64,000 nucleotides of DNA from JANQEU01 sp965601455 (lineage in GTDB: Bacteria; Bacteroidota; Bacteroidia; Cytophagales; Cyclobacteriaceae). The stretch covers positions 186,001-250,000 of the forward strand of contig OZ271831.1 of NCBI GenBank assembly GCA_965601455.1, read 5' to 3'. Positions 26,672-36,474 of this stretch are shown in pieces; position 1 is the stretch's first letter, and the number at the start of each line of letters is the position of its first letter. Made by a program: the position numbers and the translations under genes. A model generated the notes under the pieces. It saw nothing but the letters and a program-made list of their open reading frames with translations, searched no databases and was not told the origin of the DNA.

Positions 26672-27687
26672 AGGTCTAATTCTTCCTTTCTACCATCTGC
26701 GTGATAGGCAAAACGACCTTTTTCCTTACCATGGACATTATCATATTTTGGCCATGGCCATCCACCAAATTGAGTTCTCTGATAGTCTTGCATGGTTTCA
26801 TTGATTTGTTCCCTGGTATTCATGACGAAAGGTCCATGTTGCACTACCGGTTCATTTAAAGGTTTTCCCTGGAGTAGCAATAATTCGGTTTCTTCATCTC
26901 CATTTACCAGGGTTACCGGTTGGGAAGGATCCAATTCAATGGCCTTATGGTCCGAAAAGGGTTGACCGTCCACCGTTAAGTGATCTCCTTTAAAAAAGTA
27001 CAGGGAGCGATTAACCTCCATCGAGGCAGTTGGTAGTACAAAAGATGCATTTGGCTCTAATTTTAACGTGACGATAGCCACCTCATTCGCAGAGTCTGAC
27101 GCCCATGAGTCGGGAGCAGGAGTAGGCGCCTCAGTATCCACGATCCTTCCGGCGACAACCCCGATTTCCACTTGATGTCCATTGGAATCCTTTATAACAG
27201 GTTTAGGTATGTCGTTGGACCATAGCATTTTGAAATGTGGTTCAACAAATTTCTTATTCGCAGGTAGATTCAGCCAGATTTGAAATAACTCTAGAGTATT
27301 GGGATTTTCAGTGTCCATCAGTGGGAACATTTCCGAATGCTGAACACCTTTCCCTGCGGTCATCCATTGAACATCACCATGGCCAAATCGTCCAGCCGCA
27401 CCCATAGAATCAGAGTGATCAACTAGTCCTTGTCTGACGATTGTGACCGTTTCAAACCCACGATGAGGATGAGCTGGAAATCCCGGTACGGTTGCACCGT
27501 GGTACATCCTAAAACCATCCTTTTTTTGAAAATCATTTCCTATCATCCGACCTGCCAGTGGGGTATTAGGTCCCATTGATTCATTTGCTTCAGGATAGTG
27601 GTCTTCATGATAAACACAAAAAAGAAATGGATCCTGGGTTTCCCAGGGGAACCCGAGGTTCTTGATACTCTTAATGGCTGAACTCAT
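26668..27687 (-). CDS. Pirin-family bicupin protein
   Basis: A 339-residue protein with the pirin metal site intact: His73 and His75 in H-P-H-R-G-F-E-T, then His117 and Glu119 in G-V-Q-H-S-E-M. A second cupin domain follows without an obvious metal site. It is longer than typical pirins (about 290) through insertions between and after the cupins. Bacterial pirins are iron-binding proteins with suggested quercetinase or redox-sensor roles. The true function here is undetermined. The gene stands alone, convergent with DUF6702. Confidence 0.88.
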   Translation of the reverse strand: MSSAIKSIKNLGFPWETQDPFLFCVYHEDHYPEANESMGPNTPLAGRMIGNDFQKKDGFRMYHGATVPGFPAHPHRGFETVTIVRQGLVDHSDSMGAAGRFGHGDVQWMTAGKGVQHSEMFPLMDTENPNTLELFQIWLNLPANKKFVEPHFKMLWSNDIPKPVIKDSNGHQVEIGVVAGRIVDTEAPTPAPDSWASDSANEVAIVTLKLEPNASFVLPTASMEVNRSLYFFKGDHLTVDGQPFSDHKAIELDPSQPVTLVNGDEETELLLLQGKPLNEPVVQHGPFVMNTREQINETMQDYQRTQFGGWPWPKYDNVHGKEKGRFAYHADGRKEELDL

Positions 27688-28077
27688 TGCTTTATTCTTT
27701 AGAAATTAATTCTGTTTAGTACGAAAAAGTTCTGACATGAAAATTGAGTTAAACAATTGGGATCATTCAATTATTTGAAGGAATTTGGTAAGAAATGGAT
27801 TGGAAAGAATCATTTCCAATGTCAGACAAATGATCAAAAACTAATTCTTGTGAAATAAGATGGATTAAAATCACAAAAATTAGACTTCGAAAATAGGTGT
27901 CCATAAGTGGCTGATAGTAAATGAATAATCCTAACAAATACTATATGAATACTTCAAATATTTCTTATTGATTAAGGAGTTTTTTTAGAAGACTGTAACC
28001 GTCAATATTGTCCAATCCTGCTATCATAGTAGATACATTTTCTTAATTTCGCTCCACCAAACTATACCCAATCTTTC
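27688..28077. other. 390-base intergenic region with a small hairpin
   Basis: This AT-rich region lies between the divergent pirin and ion-channel genes and must hold both promoters. It has a perfect 8-base inverted repeat, ATTGGAAA and TTTCCAAT, at 27799-27806 and 27813-27820 with a 6-base loop. I found no RNA gene, no ORF of note and no full -33/-7 promoter pair. Confidence 0.35.
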
Positions 28078-28854
28078 ATGAAGTTTTTGTACAAAGTATT
28101 CCTTAATGAGTGGGTCATCATCACCGCGATCCTCATCAATTCCGTAATTCTATTTTTAATGGGATTTGAGCATCACTACTTTGGGAATTTCATGGAAGTG
28201 GCAGATAACTTTTTCACCATTTTCTTTTTGTTGGAGATTATCGTGAAGACCGCGAATATGGGATGGAAGAAGTACATTGACAGTAGTTGGAATAAATTCG
28301 ATTTCTTCCTTGTATTAATTTCGCTACCATCTTTATTAGAGACTTTTTTGAGTATACCGGATGTGTCTTACCTTTTGGTGTTCCGCCTATTAAGAGTTCT
28401 TAGAATACTGAGATTCATGCGATTTATTCCAAACATTACGAAGATGATCGCCGGAATTCAACGAGCGTTCAAAGCCAGTGCATTCGTTTTTGCCGCACTC
28501 TTCATTTATAACGTTCTGTTGGCAATACTAAGCAGTTATTTATTTAGGGATTTTGCACCTGAGTTATTTGGCGATCCAATGCTTGCATTATACTCGATTT
28601 TTCAGATGTTCACCATGGAAGGATGGAATGAGATTCCAGCTACAGTTATTGCTAATTCCGGAGATGCATACTGGGTTCCGGGTTTTGCCCGCTTATTTTT
28701 CCTTGTTGTAGTTATTTCAGGCGGGATTATTGGCCTGAGTATAGTGAATGCCATTTTCGTGGATGAGATGGTCATGGACAACAATGAAGAGCTCGAAGCC
28801 AAGGTAGACCGGATGAATGAAAAGCTCGACGAAATTATGCGAAACCAGCGCTAA
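28078..28854 (+). CDS. Single-domain voltage-gated cation channel (NaVBac/CavMr-like)
   Basis: A 258-residue six-helix ion-transport-family subunit that should assemble as a homotetramer in the inner membrane. Helix S4 carries five arginines at three-residue spacing: Arg103, 106, 109, 112 and 115. The pore loop has F-T-M-E-G-W-N-E at 178-185, with the selectivity-filter glutamate at 181. S6 spans about 205-228 and is followed by a charged helix (233-258) that likely forms a four-stranded coiled coil, as in NaChBac-like channels. The filter T-M-E-G-W differs from the usual sodium-channel T-L-E-S-W. Permeant ion is therefore uncertain. The gene appears monocistronic. Confidence 0.88.
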   Translation: MKFLYKVFLNEWVIITAILINSVILFLMGFEHHYFGNFMEVADNFFTIFFLLEIIVKTANMGWKKYIDSSWNKFDFFLVLISLPSLLETFLSIPDVSYLLVFRLLRVLRILRFMRFIPNITKMIAGIQRAFKASAFVFAALFIYNVLLAILSSYLFRDFAPELFGDPMLALYSIFQMFTMEGWNEIPATVIANSGDAYWVPGFARLFFLVVVISGGIIGLSIVNAIFVDEMVMDNNEELEAKVDRMNEKLDEIMRNQR

Positions 28855-28963
28855 TCCAAGGTTTTCGTATTACCAGCCTTCATGCCTGCTTTTGCAGCAG
28901 TGGCCAAGGCAAAGAGCGGTATCAATTATTCTATTCTGATCCTTCGGATTGATTTAATTATTA

Positions 28964-30538
28964 TTACTTATCAATTGGTTTCAGTTGGAATCTTTTCATA
29001 GGAGAGGGGGTATGGGCTTCGGTCAAAATGCCTTCCATCGCTTTAGCAACTTCCGGGAAATCTGATGCCACGTCGTATTGTTCCTGGGGATCATTTTCGA
29101 GGTCAAACAATTCAATTGAGGTATTTCCTTGTTGAATTTCCTTCCGGACCGCCTTCCATTTCCCCATTCTCGCGGCCTGTTGACCGCCGTAACTTGGGAA
29201 TTCCCAATAGAGATAACTATGTTTCTCCTGATCCGATTTACCCATCAATTCTGGGAGAAAGCTCTTACCATCGACGGAATTGGGAACATCATAGTCCACA
29301 ATGTCCGCAATCGTGGGGAGGACATCCCAGAATGCAGAAACATGATCTGATGTAGTACTCTCTTTGACAACTCCGGGCCATTTAACGATCATTGGCACCC
29401 TGATTCCGCCTTCATGGACGTACCCTTTTCCCCAACCTTTTCCGGTTTTAAAGGGGCCAGCACTATTAAAATAGTGTGGGTCAACACCGCCTGTATTGTA
29501 TGTAGGGCCATTGTCAGAGCTAAACATAATTATCGTGTTTTCAGATAACCCTGCCTCATCAATTTTTGAAAGTATCTGTCCTACTTGTATATCCAGGCAT
29601 TCAATCATTGCCGCATAAGTGGCCCTTGGGTATTGGCTTGGGAAATATCCCTCACCACCAGGATACGGTTCCTCATCTCCAATGATTCGGCGATACTTTT
29701 TAACCAGATCATCGGGAGCTTGCAGTGGTAAATGGGGAAGAGGGGAGGCGAAATAGAGGAAAAAGGGCTTGTCCTTATTTGTGTCGATAAAACTTAATGC
29801 CTCGTGGATCATTTTCTCTGGAGCATAGTCTGGCTGAATGAAATCTGCATAAGCCTTTTCGTTGTACATATCCACTGAATCCAAGGAATTGGAGTGTGGA
29901 ATCATCAGTGAATTACCGAGGAACTCCCTTTTCTCATTTTTCCACAAGTGGGTTGGATAAAGATTATGAGCCTGTCGCTGACAATTGTATCCAAAAAAGA
30001 AATCAAAGCCCTGACGGTTTGGGGTTCCTTCGGTACCGGGTGCACCAAGACCCCATTTTCCTACTAACCCGGTTTGGTATCCAACATCCTGAAGTAGTTC
30101 TCCTAGCGTGAATGTCTCCTTCGGGATGGGGAATTGACCTTCAAGTGAAGAGTCTGCCAACATGGATTTGTAATTCCATACATCTCCTCTTTCCCGCCAT
30201 TCATGATTTCCCCTGATTAAAGCATGACCTGTGTGTTGGCCGGTTAGCAAAACATATCGCGAAGGAGCACATACCGGACTACCACTATAGTGGTCGGTAA
30301 AGCGCATCCCTTCCCGTGCCAAACGGTCGATATTTGGCGTATTGATTATCGATTGACCATAGGCACCAAGTTCTCCGTATCCTAAATCGTCCGCAAGAAT
30401 GTAAATAATATTCGGTCTCTCTTGCGCGAGTAGCGTCGATCCAAGAAAGAAAGCAAAGAAGTAAAGGAGACTGAGTTTTACTGAAACTAACCTTAAACTT
30501 CTTCTTACCTCCAAACAAATATTATCTGCTTCCCTCAT
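28964..30538 (-). CDS. Exported type I sulfatase (arylsulfatase A-like)
   Basis: A 524-residue protein with a basic N-terminus and a hydrophobic signal (about 20-39, ending L-L-A-Q). Metal-binding Asp50 and Asp51 lie in A-D-D-L-G-Y-G-E. The sulfatase signature is C-A-P-S-R with Cys90, the residue converted to formylglycine, followed by L-L-T-G-Q. The full alkaline-phosphatase-like fold is present to the end. It should remove sulfate esters, probably from algal or animal glycans, in the periplasm. The maturase is not in this window. The start overlaps the end of the BNR-repeat gene by 17 bases, so they form an operon. Confidence 0.9.
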   Translation of the reverse strand: MREADNICLEVRRSLRLVSVKLSLLYFFAFFLGSTLLAQERPNIIYILADDLGYGELGAYGQSIINTPNIDRLAREGMRFTDHYSGSPVCAPSRYVLLTGQHTGHALIRGNHEWRERGDVWNYKSMLADSSLEGQFPIPKETFTLGELLQDVGYQTGLVGKWGLGAPGTEGTPNRQGFDFFFGYNCQRQAHNLYPTHLWKNEKREFLGNSLMIPHSNSLDSVDMYNEKAYADFIQPDYAPEKMIHEALSFIDTNKDKPFFLYFASPLPHLPLQAPDDLVKKYRRIIGDEEPYPGGEGYFPSQYPRATYAAMIECLDIQVGQILSKIDEAGLSENTIIMFSSDNGPTYNTGGVDPHYFNSAGPFKTGKGWGKGYVHEGGIRVPMIVKWPGVVKESTTSDHVSAFWDVLPTIADIVDYDVPNSVDGKSFLPELMGKSDQEKHSYLYWEFPSYGGQQAARMGKWKAVRKEIQQGNTSIELFDLENDPQEQYDVASDFPEVAKAMEGILTEAHTPSPMKRFQLKPIDK

Positions 30539-33500
30539 CCATTTTTTTCTCTATATCAATTTTCAGATCCAATTTGTTAAGTTTCGTATTGAATGCTTCG
30601 ATATCCTCATCAACAAGGGTTTCGAATTTTGATTTTGCAGATTGCAGTCTTCCGTTCAGCACTTCGTAAACTTCGCCCTGTTGATCGGTTGGTCTAAAAT
30701 CAATTCCACTTCCATTTAGATCACTTGCAAGCGCACTTAATCGACCATACAATTTCATCGGGGAGCGAAACGCATCTTCTCTTGCTCCAGTCAGATGGAT
30801 GTCGTACAGGGCCGAAGCTATGTCGGTAGAAACTTTGGATAGTCTTTGAGCTTCCCGCCTGTCAGCCCCACTTTCCAATGTTGGAGTAAGTGTCTCCAGC
30901 TCGCTTCTGATTATTTCGATCTTATTGATCATATCCACAGCAAGGTTCATGGCATCTCTTAATTCCATCGATTGAGCTACCTGCAATTGAATGTCTTCAA
31001 TGGAACCAGTAGTGGCCGGGTCTTTTAGTACCTTCAAAGTCTTTTCGAACGATTGTTCATCTACTTGAATAATGGCCTTGTACTCCCCTGGAACTACTTT
31101 TGGTCCAAACTGACCCCGCCAGAGATCCAGGTCCCACGTAACTAAAGGCCTCCAACCTTCACCATTTAGTTGGACCCACGGACGTCCGGGTGGTTGCGTA
31201 CGCAACTTTGGTTTATAGGTGGGTTCGTATCTTAAGTCCCACATGACCCTATTTACACCTTTTTTATTTGATCCCTTGATGGATCTAATTGTTTCACCTT
31301 CCATGGTCTGTATCTCTACTGTGACCTCTTTAGCTTCTGAATTGGGAAGGAAGTAATTTATTGGGGCACCATAGGCAGGATTTCGTCCGCTATTGAAGCT
31401 CGGTCCATCTGTTTTAATACCTTCCTTATTGTGAAATCGATATGATTTTCTAATATCAAAAACTTGAACTTCTTCATTTCGACCTGGGTCATATTGCCTA
31501 AGGGCCATTAGATCGTCCAAAATATAATAACCTCTTCCGTAGGTTCCTACAACGAGGTCATCGAAATTCTCCTGGATGGTAAGCCAGTACACCGGGGCAG
31601 GAGGTAGATTATTTCGTAGCGGCATCCAGTTTTCACCGTTATTCCAGGAAACATATATCCCATTGTCGACACCGAGATACAACATTCCCTTTCGTTTCGG
31701 ATCTTCAACCAGTACGTGAGCAAAACTGTGAACACTCTGAGGAATACTTTCGGTAATATTAGTCCATGACTGACCATAGTCATTGGTTACGTATCCGTAC
31801 GTTCCGAAATCTCCCATTTGATGAAGGTCAACGGTAATGTAGGCAGTACCCTTCTGATACCTGGAAGGGTAGATGCTGGAAATAGTACCCCATTCGGGTA
31901 GATCAGGAATGTTTGTTGTAACATTTTCCCAGTTTTCTCCCTCATCCCGAGTTAGTTGAACCTGACCATCGTTGCTACCGGTCCAAATCAATCCTTTTTC
32001 AAGTGGAGATTCTTCAATAGCAAATAAAGTAGCTCCATCGAAAGTCATCAGGTTATCTATTGCTACACCTCCAGAACTCTGTTGATGGTCTTTGAGGTTG
32101 AGGGTCAGGTCTGGGCTGATTATTTGCCAGCTCTGTCCATCATCATCAGACTTATGGACAAATTGGCTTCCTACATAAACGCGGTTTTTGGTATGTAGAG
32201 AAAAACTTAGGGGGAAGTTCCAGTGCCACCTATACTTCAGATCCGCCGGAGCCCAACCATACCCTGCTTCTGGCCATACCCTAACCTCTCTCGCATACCC
32301 AGTATTAAGATCGTATCTTTCCAGGCCACCGTCGTAGCATCCGGACCATATGATGTTGTTGTCGACCGGATCGGGTTTGGCGAAACCACTTTCACAGCCT
32401 CCTACACCATGCCATAGACCGACTGGGATGTAACCTTGTAAGCTGTTGCTTGGGCCTTTATATGACCATCCGTCTTGCCTATTACCGTATACGTTGTAGG
32501 GGATTTCGTCATCTACGGAAACATGGTACATCTGCGCGATGGGAAGGACGACGCGTTGAAAGCTTTCACCTCGGTTGAGACTGATGCTGGCACAACCATC
32601 ATGAGCAACCATCATTCGGTCAGGATTCTGTGGGTCGATCCACATATCATGATTATCCCCTCCTCCTCTTGGAGGTCTTTTTACAAGGGTTTTACCACCA
32701 TCGATTGACTTACTAAATCGGACACTCATGAAGTAGATTTCGTCCGGGTTGTCAGTGGCTACTGCGATTCTTGTGTAATAGGGAGCGCGTTCATTCATGG
32801 TATGATCCTGACTCATTAGCGTCCAGGATTGTCCTTTGTCATCGGATCTCCAGAGTTCGGGACTATTGATTTCAAATAATGCGTAAACAACATTTGGGTC
32901 ACTGTATGAAACTGCTACTGCCGTTTTACCCACTGGCCTTTTTTCGCCTCCCGGAAGACCATTTTTTGTTAATGGTTCCCATGAGTCACCTCCATCCGTA
33001 GATTTATATATTCCACCTCCCGGACCTCCACTCCTGAGTCCCCATGTGTTGATGTGTACCGACCACATTGCCGCATACAGGATATCCGGGTTTTGGGGGT
33101 CAATCGCGATATCGGCGGCCCCGGTTCCTTCATCTATGAAAAGTACTTTTTCCCATGTGTTTCCTCCATCCTTTGTTCGATAGACACCCCGGTCTGGTTG
33201 ATCGCCATAAACGTGACCTAAAGCGGCAGCATATACGACGTCCGGATTTTCAGGATGAACAACTACTCGACCAATTCTGCCGGTTTTTTCTAATCCTTTT
33301 CTTTCCCAGGTTTTCCCCGCATCCAAAGACTTATAAATTCCGTCTCCCATTGCATGGGCAGGACGGATCACAAAAGTTTCACCTGTTCCAATCCAGACTT
33401 GATTCACATCTGAGGGGGCGAGAGCGACGGATCCTATAGAAGAAACATTTAAAGAGTCTGTAATTGGATCCCAGGAAACCCCGCCGTCATCTGTTTTCCA

Positions 33501-33728
33501 TAGGCCACCGGATGCTGCACCTATGTAGTTAACCATTGGATTTCCAGGTTCACCAGCTATGGCAATGGCTCGGTTTCCCTCCGGACCGATGAAGCGAAAC
33601 TTGAGATTTTCAAAGACCTCTGAATCGGTAGTCTGACCCATTGATGTGCCAGAGATAAAAATAAAGAGTAATGTTAGCATCCAAGTTATTCTTGAACTCA
33701 ATGCTGTATGGTTATTTGTGTTGGTCAT
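30522..33728 (-). CDS. Large exported BNR/sortilin-type beta-propeller protein
   Basis: A 1068-residue protein from the ATG at 33728; an ATG at 33746 would add six residues. It has a signal peptide ending S-M-G-Q. F-R-F-I-G-P-E-G-N-R and many Asp-box units such as T-D-D-G-G-V-S-W, S-T-D-G-G-D-S-W and S-W-N-N-G-E-N-W follow. This is the VPS10/sortilin and WD40/YVTN/BNR-like class, probably two seven-bladed propellers plus a C-terminal helical region (about 900-1068). There is no T9SS sorting domain. Homologues are often annotated as glycosyl hydrolases without proof. Co-transcription with the sulfatase suggests a role in binding or processing sulfated substrates. Confidence 0.82.
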   Translation of the reverse strand: MTNTNNHTALSSRITWMLTLLFIFISGTSMGQTTDSEVFENLKFRFIGPEGNRAIAIAGEPGNPMVNYIGAASGGLWKTDDGGVSWDPITDSLNVSSIGSVALAPSDVNQVWIGTGETFVIRPAHAMGDGIYKSLDAGKTWERKGLEKTGRIGRVVVHPENPDVVYAAALGHVYGDQPDRGVYRTKDGGNTWEKVLFIDEGTGAADIAIDPQNPDILYAAMWSVHINTWGLRSGGPGGGIYKSTDGGDSWEPLTKNGLPGGEKRPVGKTAVAVSYSDPNVVYALFEINSPELWRSDDKGQSWTLMSQDHTMNERAPYYTRIAVATDNPDEIYFMSVRFSKSIDGGKTLVKRPPRGGGDNHDMWIDPQNPDRMMVAHDGCASISLNRGESFQRVVLPIAQMYHVSVDDEIPYNVYGNRQDGWSYKGPSNSLQGYIPVGLWHGVGGCESGFAKPDPVDNNIIWSGCYDGGLERYDLNTGYAREVRVWPEAGYGWAPADLKYRWHWNFPLSFSLHTKNRVYVGSQFVHKSDDDGQSWQIISPDLTLNLKDHQQSSGGVAIDNLMTFDGATLFAIEESPLEKGLIWTGSNDGQVQLTRDEGENWENVTTNIPDLPEWGTISSIYPSRYQKGTAYITVDLHQMGDFGTYGYVTNDYGQSWTNITESIPQSVHSFAHVLVEDPKRKGMLYLGVDNGIYVSWNNGENWMPLRNNLPPAPVYWLTIQENFDDLVVGTYGRGYYILDDLMALRQYDPGRNEEVQVFDIRKSYRFHNKEGIKTDGPSFNSGRNPAYGAPINYFLPNSEAKEVTVEIQTMEGETIRSIKGSNKKGVNRVMWDLRYEPTYKPKLRTQPPGRPWVQLNGEGWRPLVTWDLDLWRGQFGPKVVPGEYKAIIQVDEQSFEKTLKVLKDPATTGSIEDIQLQVAQSMELRDAMNLAVDMINKIEIIRSELETLTPTLESGADRREAQRLSKVSTDIASALYDIHLTGAREDAFRSPMKLYGRLSALASDLNGSGIDFRPTDQQGEVYEVLNGRLQSAKSKFETLVDEDIEAFNTKLNKLDLKIDIEKKMDEGSR

Positions 33729-33877
33729 TATCGGTTGAAAAATCATTTAGTACAATCGTGGAGATGTTGGTACTTGATTCACATTGAATTTTGTACTTAA
33801 TGAATAAAGATAGATAATGCTAGAACAACCCTAATGCTTATTCTTTATATTGGTTGTTTGTCAGTTTTACAGCCTGC

Positions 33878-36004
33878 ATGAAGAAGATAAGCGGTTTATT
33901 TCCTATCATATTGTTTACTGTTTTTGCTTGCGAACCAACCATGATTGAATGGCCGGCCTACCTGGGAGATAAGGCAAGTAGCCAATATAAATCACTTGAT
34001 CAAATCAATACTGAAAATGTGCATGAGCTGGAAGTTGTTTGGACGTATGATGCTGGTGATGCAAGTACGGAGGGTAGGTCTCAAATTCAATGCAACCCTA
34101 TAATGGTGGGAGGACTACTTTATGGAAGTTCACCAAAGCTAAAGATCTTTGCCGTAGAGGCAGAAACAGGAAAAGAACAATGGGTTTTTGATCCATCTTT
34201 TGAAGATCCAGTGGGCTTGAATACCAATCGAGGAGTAGTCTATTGGGAAGATGGGGACGATAAACGAATAATATTTACTGCAGGAGCCTGGTTATACGCT
34301 TTAGATGCAACTACCGGTAAACTAGTCAAGGATTTTGGTGTCGATGGAAAAATGTCCTTAAAGGCTGAATTAGGTGATCGAGCATCAGATTTATTCGTAG
34401 CCAGTACCACCCCTGGTGTTGTTTATCAGGACCTGTTAGTGATAGGAACAAGGGTTTCAGAAGGATCTGTAGCTGCGCCAGGTCACATTCGAGCTTTCAA
34501 TATTCGGACCGGTGAGGTCGTATGGACTTTCCACACGATACCGCATCCCGACGAGTTTGGATATGATACCTGGCCATCAGATGCATGGCAGAGAATAGGG
34601 GGTGCAAATTCCTGGGCAGGAATGACCCTTGACGAAGAAACGGGAGTTGTATACATCCCCACAGGGTCGGCTTCATTTGATTTTTGGGGAGGAGACCGAA
34701 AAGGTCAAAACTTATTTGCCAATTGCATATTGGCTTTGGACGCTTTGACCGGAGAAAGAATATGGCATTTTCAGACCGTCCATCACGATATATGGGATCG
34801 AGATCTTCCAAGTCCTCCTAATCTTGTGGTTGTCGAAAGAGAAGGTCGTAAGATACCGGCGCTGACACAAGCAACTAAATCAGGGCATTTATTCATTCTT
34901 GATAGATCCACGGGCGAACCTTTATTTCCGGTTGAGGAAATGGTAGTTCCCCTGTCGGACCTGGATGGAGAAGAAACCTGGTCCACTCAACCACTTCCTT
35001 TACAACCAGAACCTTTTTCAAGGCAGGTATTTTCGGTTGATGATATCAATACTTTCTTTCCCGAATATGTTGATTCATTGAAAAAACTTGTTCTTCAGAC
35101 CAGGGGTGGTGGACAATTCATTCCACCAAGTACTCAAGGCACAATGTATTTTCCAGGTTTTGATGGAGGAGCAGAATGGGGAGGCCAGTCTTATGATCCG
35201 GAAACCGGGTTGCTGTATGTGAATGCGAATGAAATGCCGTGGATACAAACTATGGTCAAAATCGAAAAGACTGTAACTAAAAGACCAAAATTGGCGGATA
35301 TTGGAAAGGATCTTTATCTGAATAACTGCTCTGCTTGCCATGGTGCAAATAGAGAAGGGAATAAAGTCAACGGCTATCCCTCATTGATCAATCCCCTTGC
35401 CAATAAAACGCGCGAGGAAATACTTCAAATTGTGATGAATGGGAAAGGTTTTATGACGGGATTCTCGCATTTGGAGGAAAAGAAGATTAATGCAATTCTC
35501 GCTTATCTATTGGATGAAGATAAGGAAGTTTTAAATCCTCATGAATATGGTCTTAATGAGGAAGAAAGCAAAGTACCTTACACTCATACTGGGTATAATC
35601 GATTCATGCTGCCTAATGGGTATCCTGCAGTGAAGCCACCATGGGGTACACTATCTGCTATTGATGTTAGTAAAGGAGAAATCGTATGGCAGGTACCTCT
35701 CGGCGAGTTTGAAGAGTTGGCTCAGAAAGGGATTCCGCAAACCGGGACTGAGAATTACGGTGGTCCGGTAGTCACTGCTGGTGGTTTGGTTTTCATTGGG
35801 GCCTCGAAAGACGAGTATTTCCGTGCTTTCAATAAAGAAACAGGGCAGGAATTATGGAAATTCAAGTTACCGGCGGGTGGCTACGCTACACCAAGTACGT
35901 ACTTTCTATCAGGTCGTCAGTATGTCGTCATCGCATGTGGAGGAGGAAAAATGGGAACTGCTTCAGGTAGTAAATACGTTGCATTTGCTCTGCCAGATAA
36001 TTAA
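33878..36004 (+). CDS. PQQ-dependent dehydrogenase lipoprotein with inserted cytochrome c domain
   Basis: A 708-residue protein from the ATG at 33878, which opens a lipoprotein signal with lipobox V-F-A-C. Propeller motifs typical of quinoprotein glucose/alcohol dehydrogenases run along the chain, including the start D-K-A-S-S-Q-Y and W-D-R-D-L-P-S-P-P-N near the middle. A monoheme cytochrome c domain is inserted between propeller blades at about residues 475-560: heme site C-S-A-C-H near 483 and likely Met ligand in K-G-F-M-T-G-F. Propeller sequence resumes after it. Electrons would pass from PQQ to the built-in heme. PQQ synthesis genes are absent here, so PQQ may be taken up. Confidence 0.87.
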   Translation: MKKISGLFPIILFTVFACEPTMIEWPAYLGDKASSQYKSLDQINTENVHELEVVWTYDAGDASTEGRSQIQCNPIMVGGLLYGSSPKLKIFAVEAETGKEQWVFDPSFEDPVGLNTNRGVVYWEDGDDKRIIFTAGAWLYALDATTGKLVKDFGVDGKMSLKAELGDRASDLFVASTTPGVVYQDLLVIGTRVSEGSVAAPGHIRAFNIRTGEVVWTFHTIPHPDEFGYDTWPSDAWQRIGGANSWAGMTLDEETGVVYIPTGSASFDFWGGDRKGQNLFANCILALDALTGERIWHFQTVHHDIWDRDLPSPPNLVVVEREGRKIPALTQATKSGHLFILDRSTGEPLFPVEEMVVPLSDLDGEETWSTQPLPLQPEPFSRQVFSVDDINTFFPEYVDSLKKLVLQTRGGGQFIPPSTQGTMYFPGFDGGAEWGGQSYDPETGLLYVNANEMPWIQTMVKIEKTVTKRPKLADIGKDLYLNNCSACHGANREGNKVNGYPSLINPLANKTREEILQIVMNGKGFMTGFSHLEEKKINAILAYLLDEDKEVLNPHEYGLNEEESKVPYTHTGYNRFMLPNGYPAVKPPWGTLSAIDVSKGEIVWQVPLGEFEELAQKGIPQTGTENYGGPVVTAGGLVFIGASKDEYFRAFNKETGQELWKFKLPAGGYATPSTYFLSGRQYVVIACGGGKMGTASGSKYVAFALPDN

Positions 36005-36010
36005 AAACCA

Positions 36011-36463
36011 ATGGACTTTTTCCTATTAGCTCGATACCTGCATTTTATCTCGATTTTTCTGGTTGTTGGAAGCATGTTTTTTGAAGCCTTTTTTCTCCGA
36101 GATGCTCACAAGCGGAAAGAAATTAACTTCCTGACAAAAGTGGATGGATTATATGGATTGGGTGCCATTGGAGTTGTTGCTTTTGGTCTTTGGATGTGGT
36201 TGGGAGGTATCGGGAAACCAATTGATTTTTACACATACAATTGGGTCTTTCATTTGAAGGTCGCTACCTTTATCATAATTGGTGTGCTTTCTATATTCCC
36301 TACTGTCTTTTTTAACAAGCATAAAACGGGAGACGCAGAGGAGGAAGTGAAGATACCCAGACATATTCGAATAATCGTATTCATTGAGGTTGGACTCCTG
36401 TTTACGATTCCTTTAATGGCTGTTTTGATGGCTAGGGGTATTGGAGCTTTTGTGCCTGATTGA
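36011..36463 (+). CDS. Small four-helix membrane protein, CopD/DUF2269-like
   Basis: A 150-residue protein with four predicted membrane helices and an N-terminal R-Y-L-H-F-I-S-I-F-L motif (His11) like that of CopD and other four-helix heme-binding membrane proteins. It begins 6 bases after the PQQ dehydrogenase stop and its own stop overlaps the next gene, so the three are an operon. A role as membrane electron acceptor for the dehydrogenase is an attractive inference but heme ligands are not proven. A DUF2269-type protein of unknown function is the cautious name. Confidence 0.65.
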   Translation: MDFFLLARYLHFISIFLVVGSMFFEAFFLRDAHKRKEINFLTKVDGLYGLGAIGVVAFGLWMWLGGIGKPIDFYTYNWVFHLKVATFIIIGVLSIFPTVFFNKHKTGDAEEEVKIPRHIRIIVFIEVGLLFTIPLMAVLMARGIGAFVPD

Positions 36464-36474
36464 AGAAAATAAGA

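Noticed and set aside
28855..28963. tRNA or small RNA gene after the ion channel
   Set aside because: No cloverleaf, T-loop or convincing hairpin was found in this 109-base gap.
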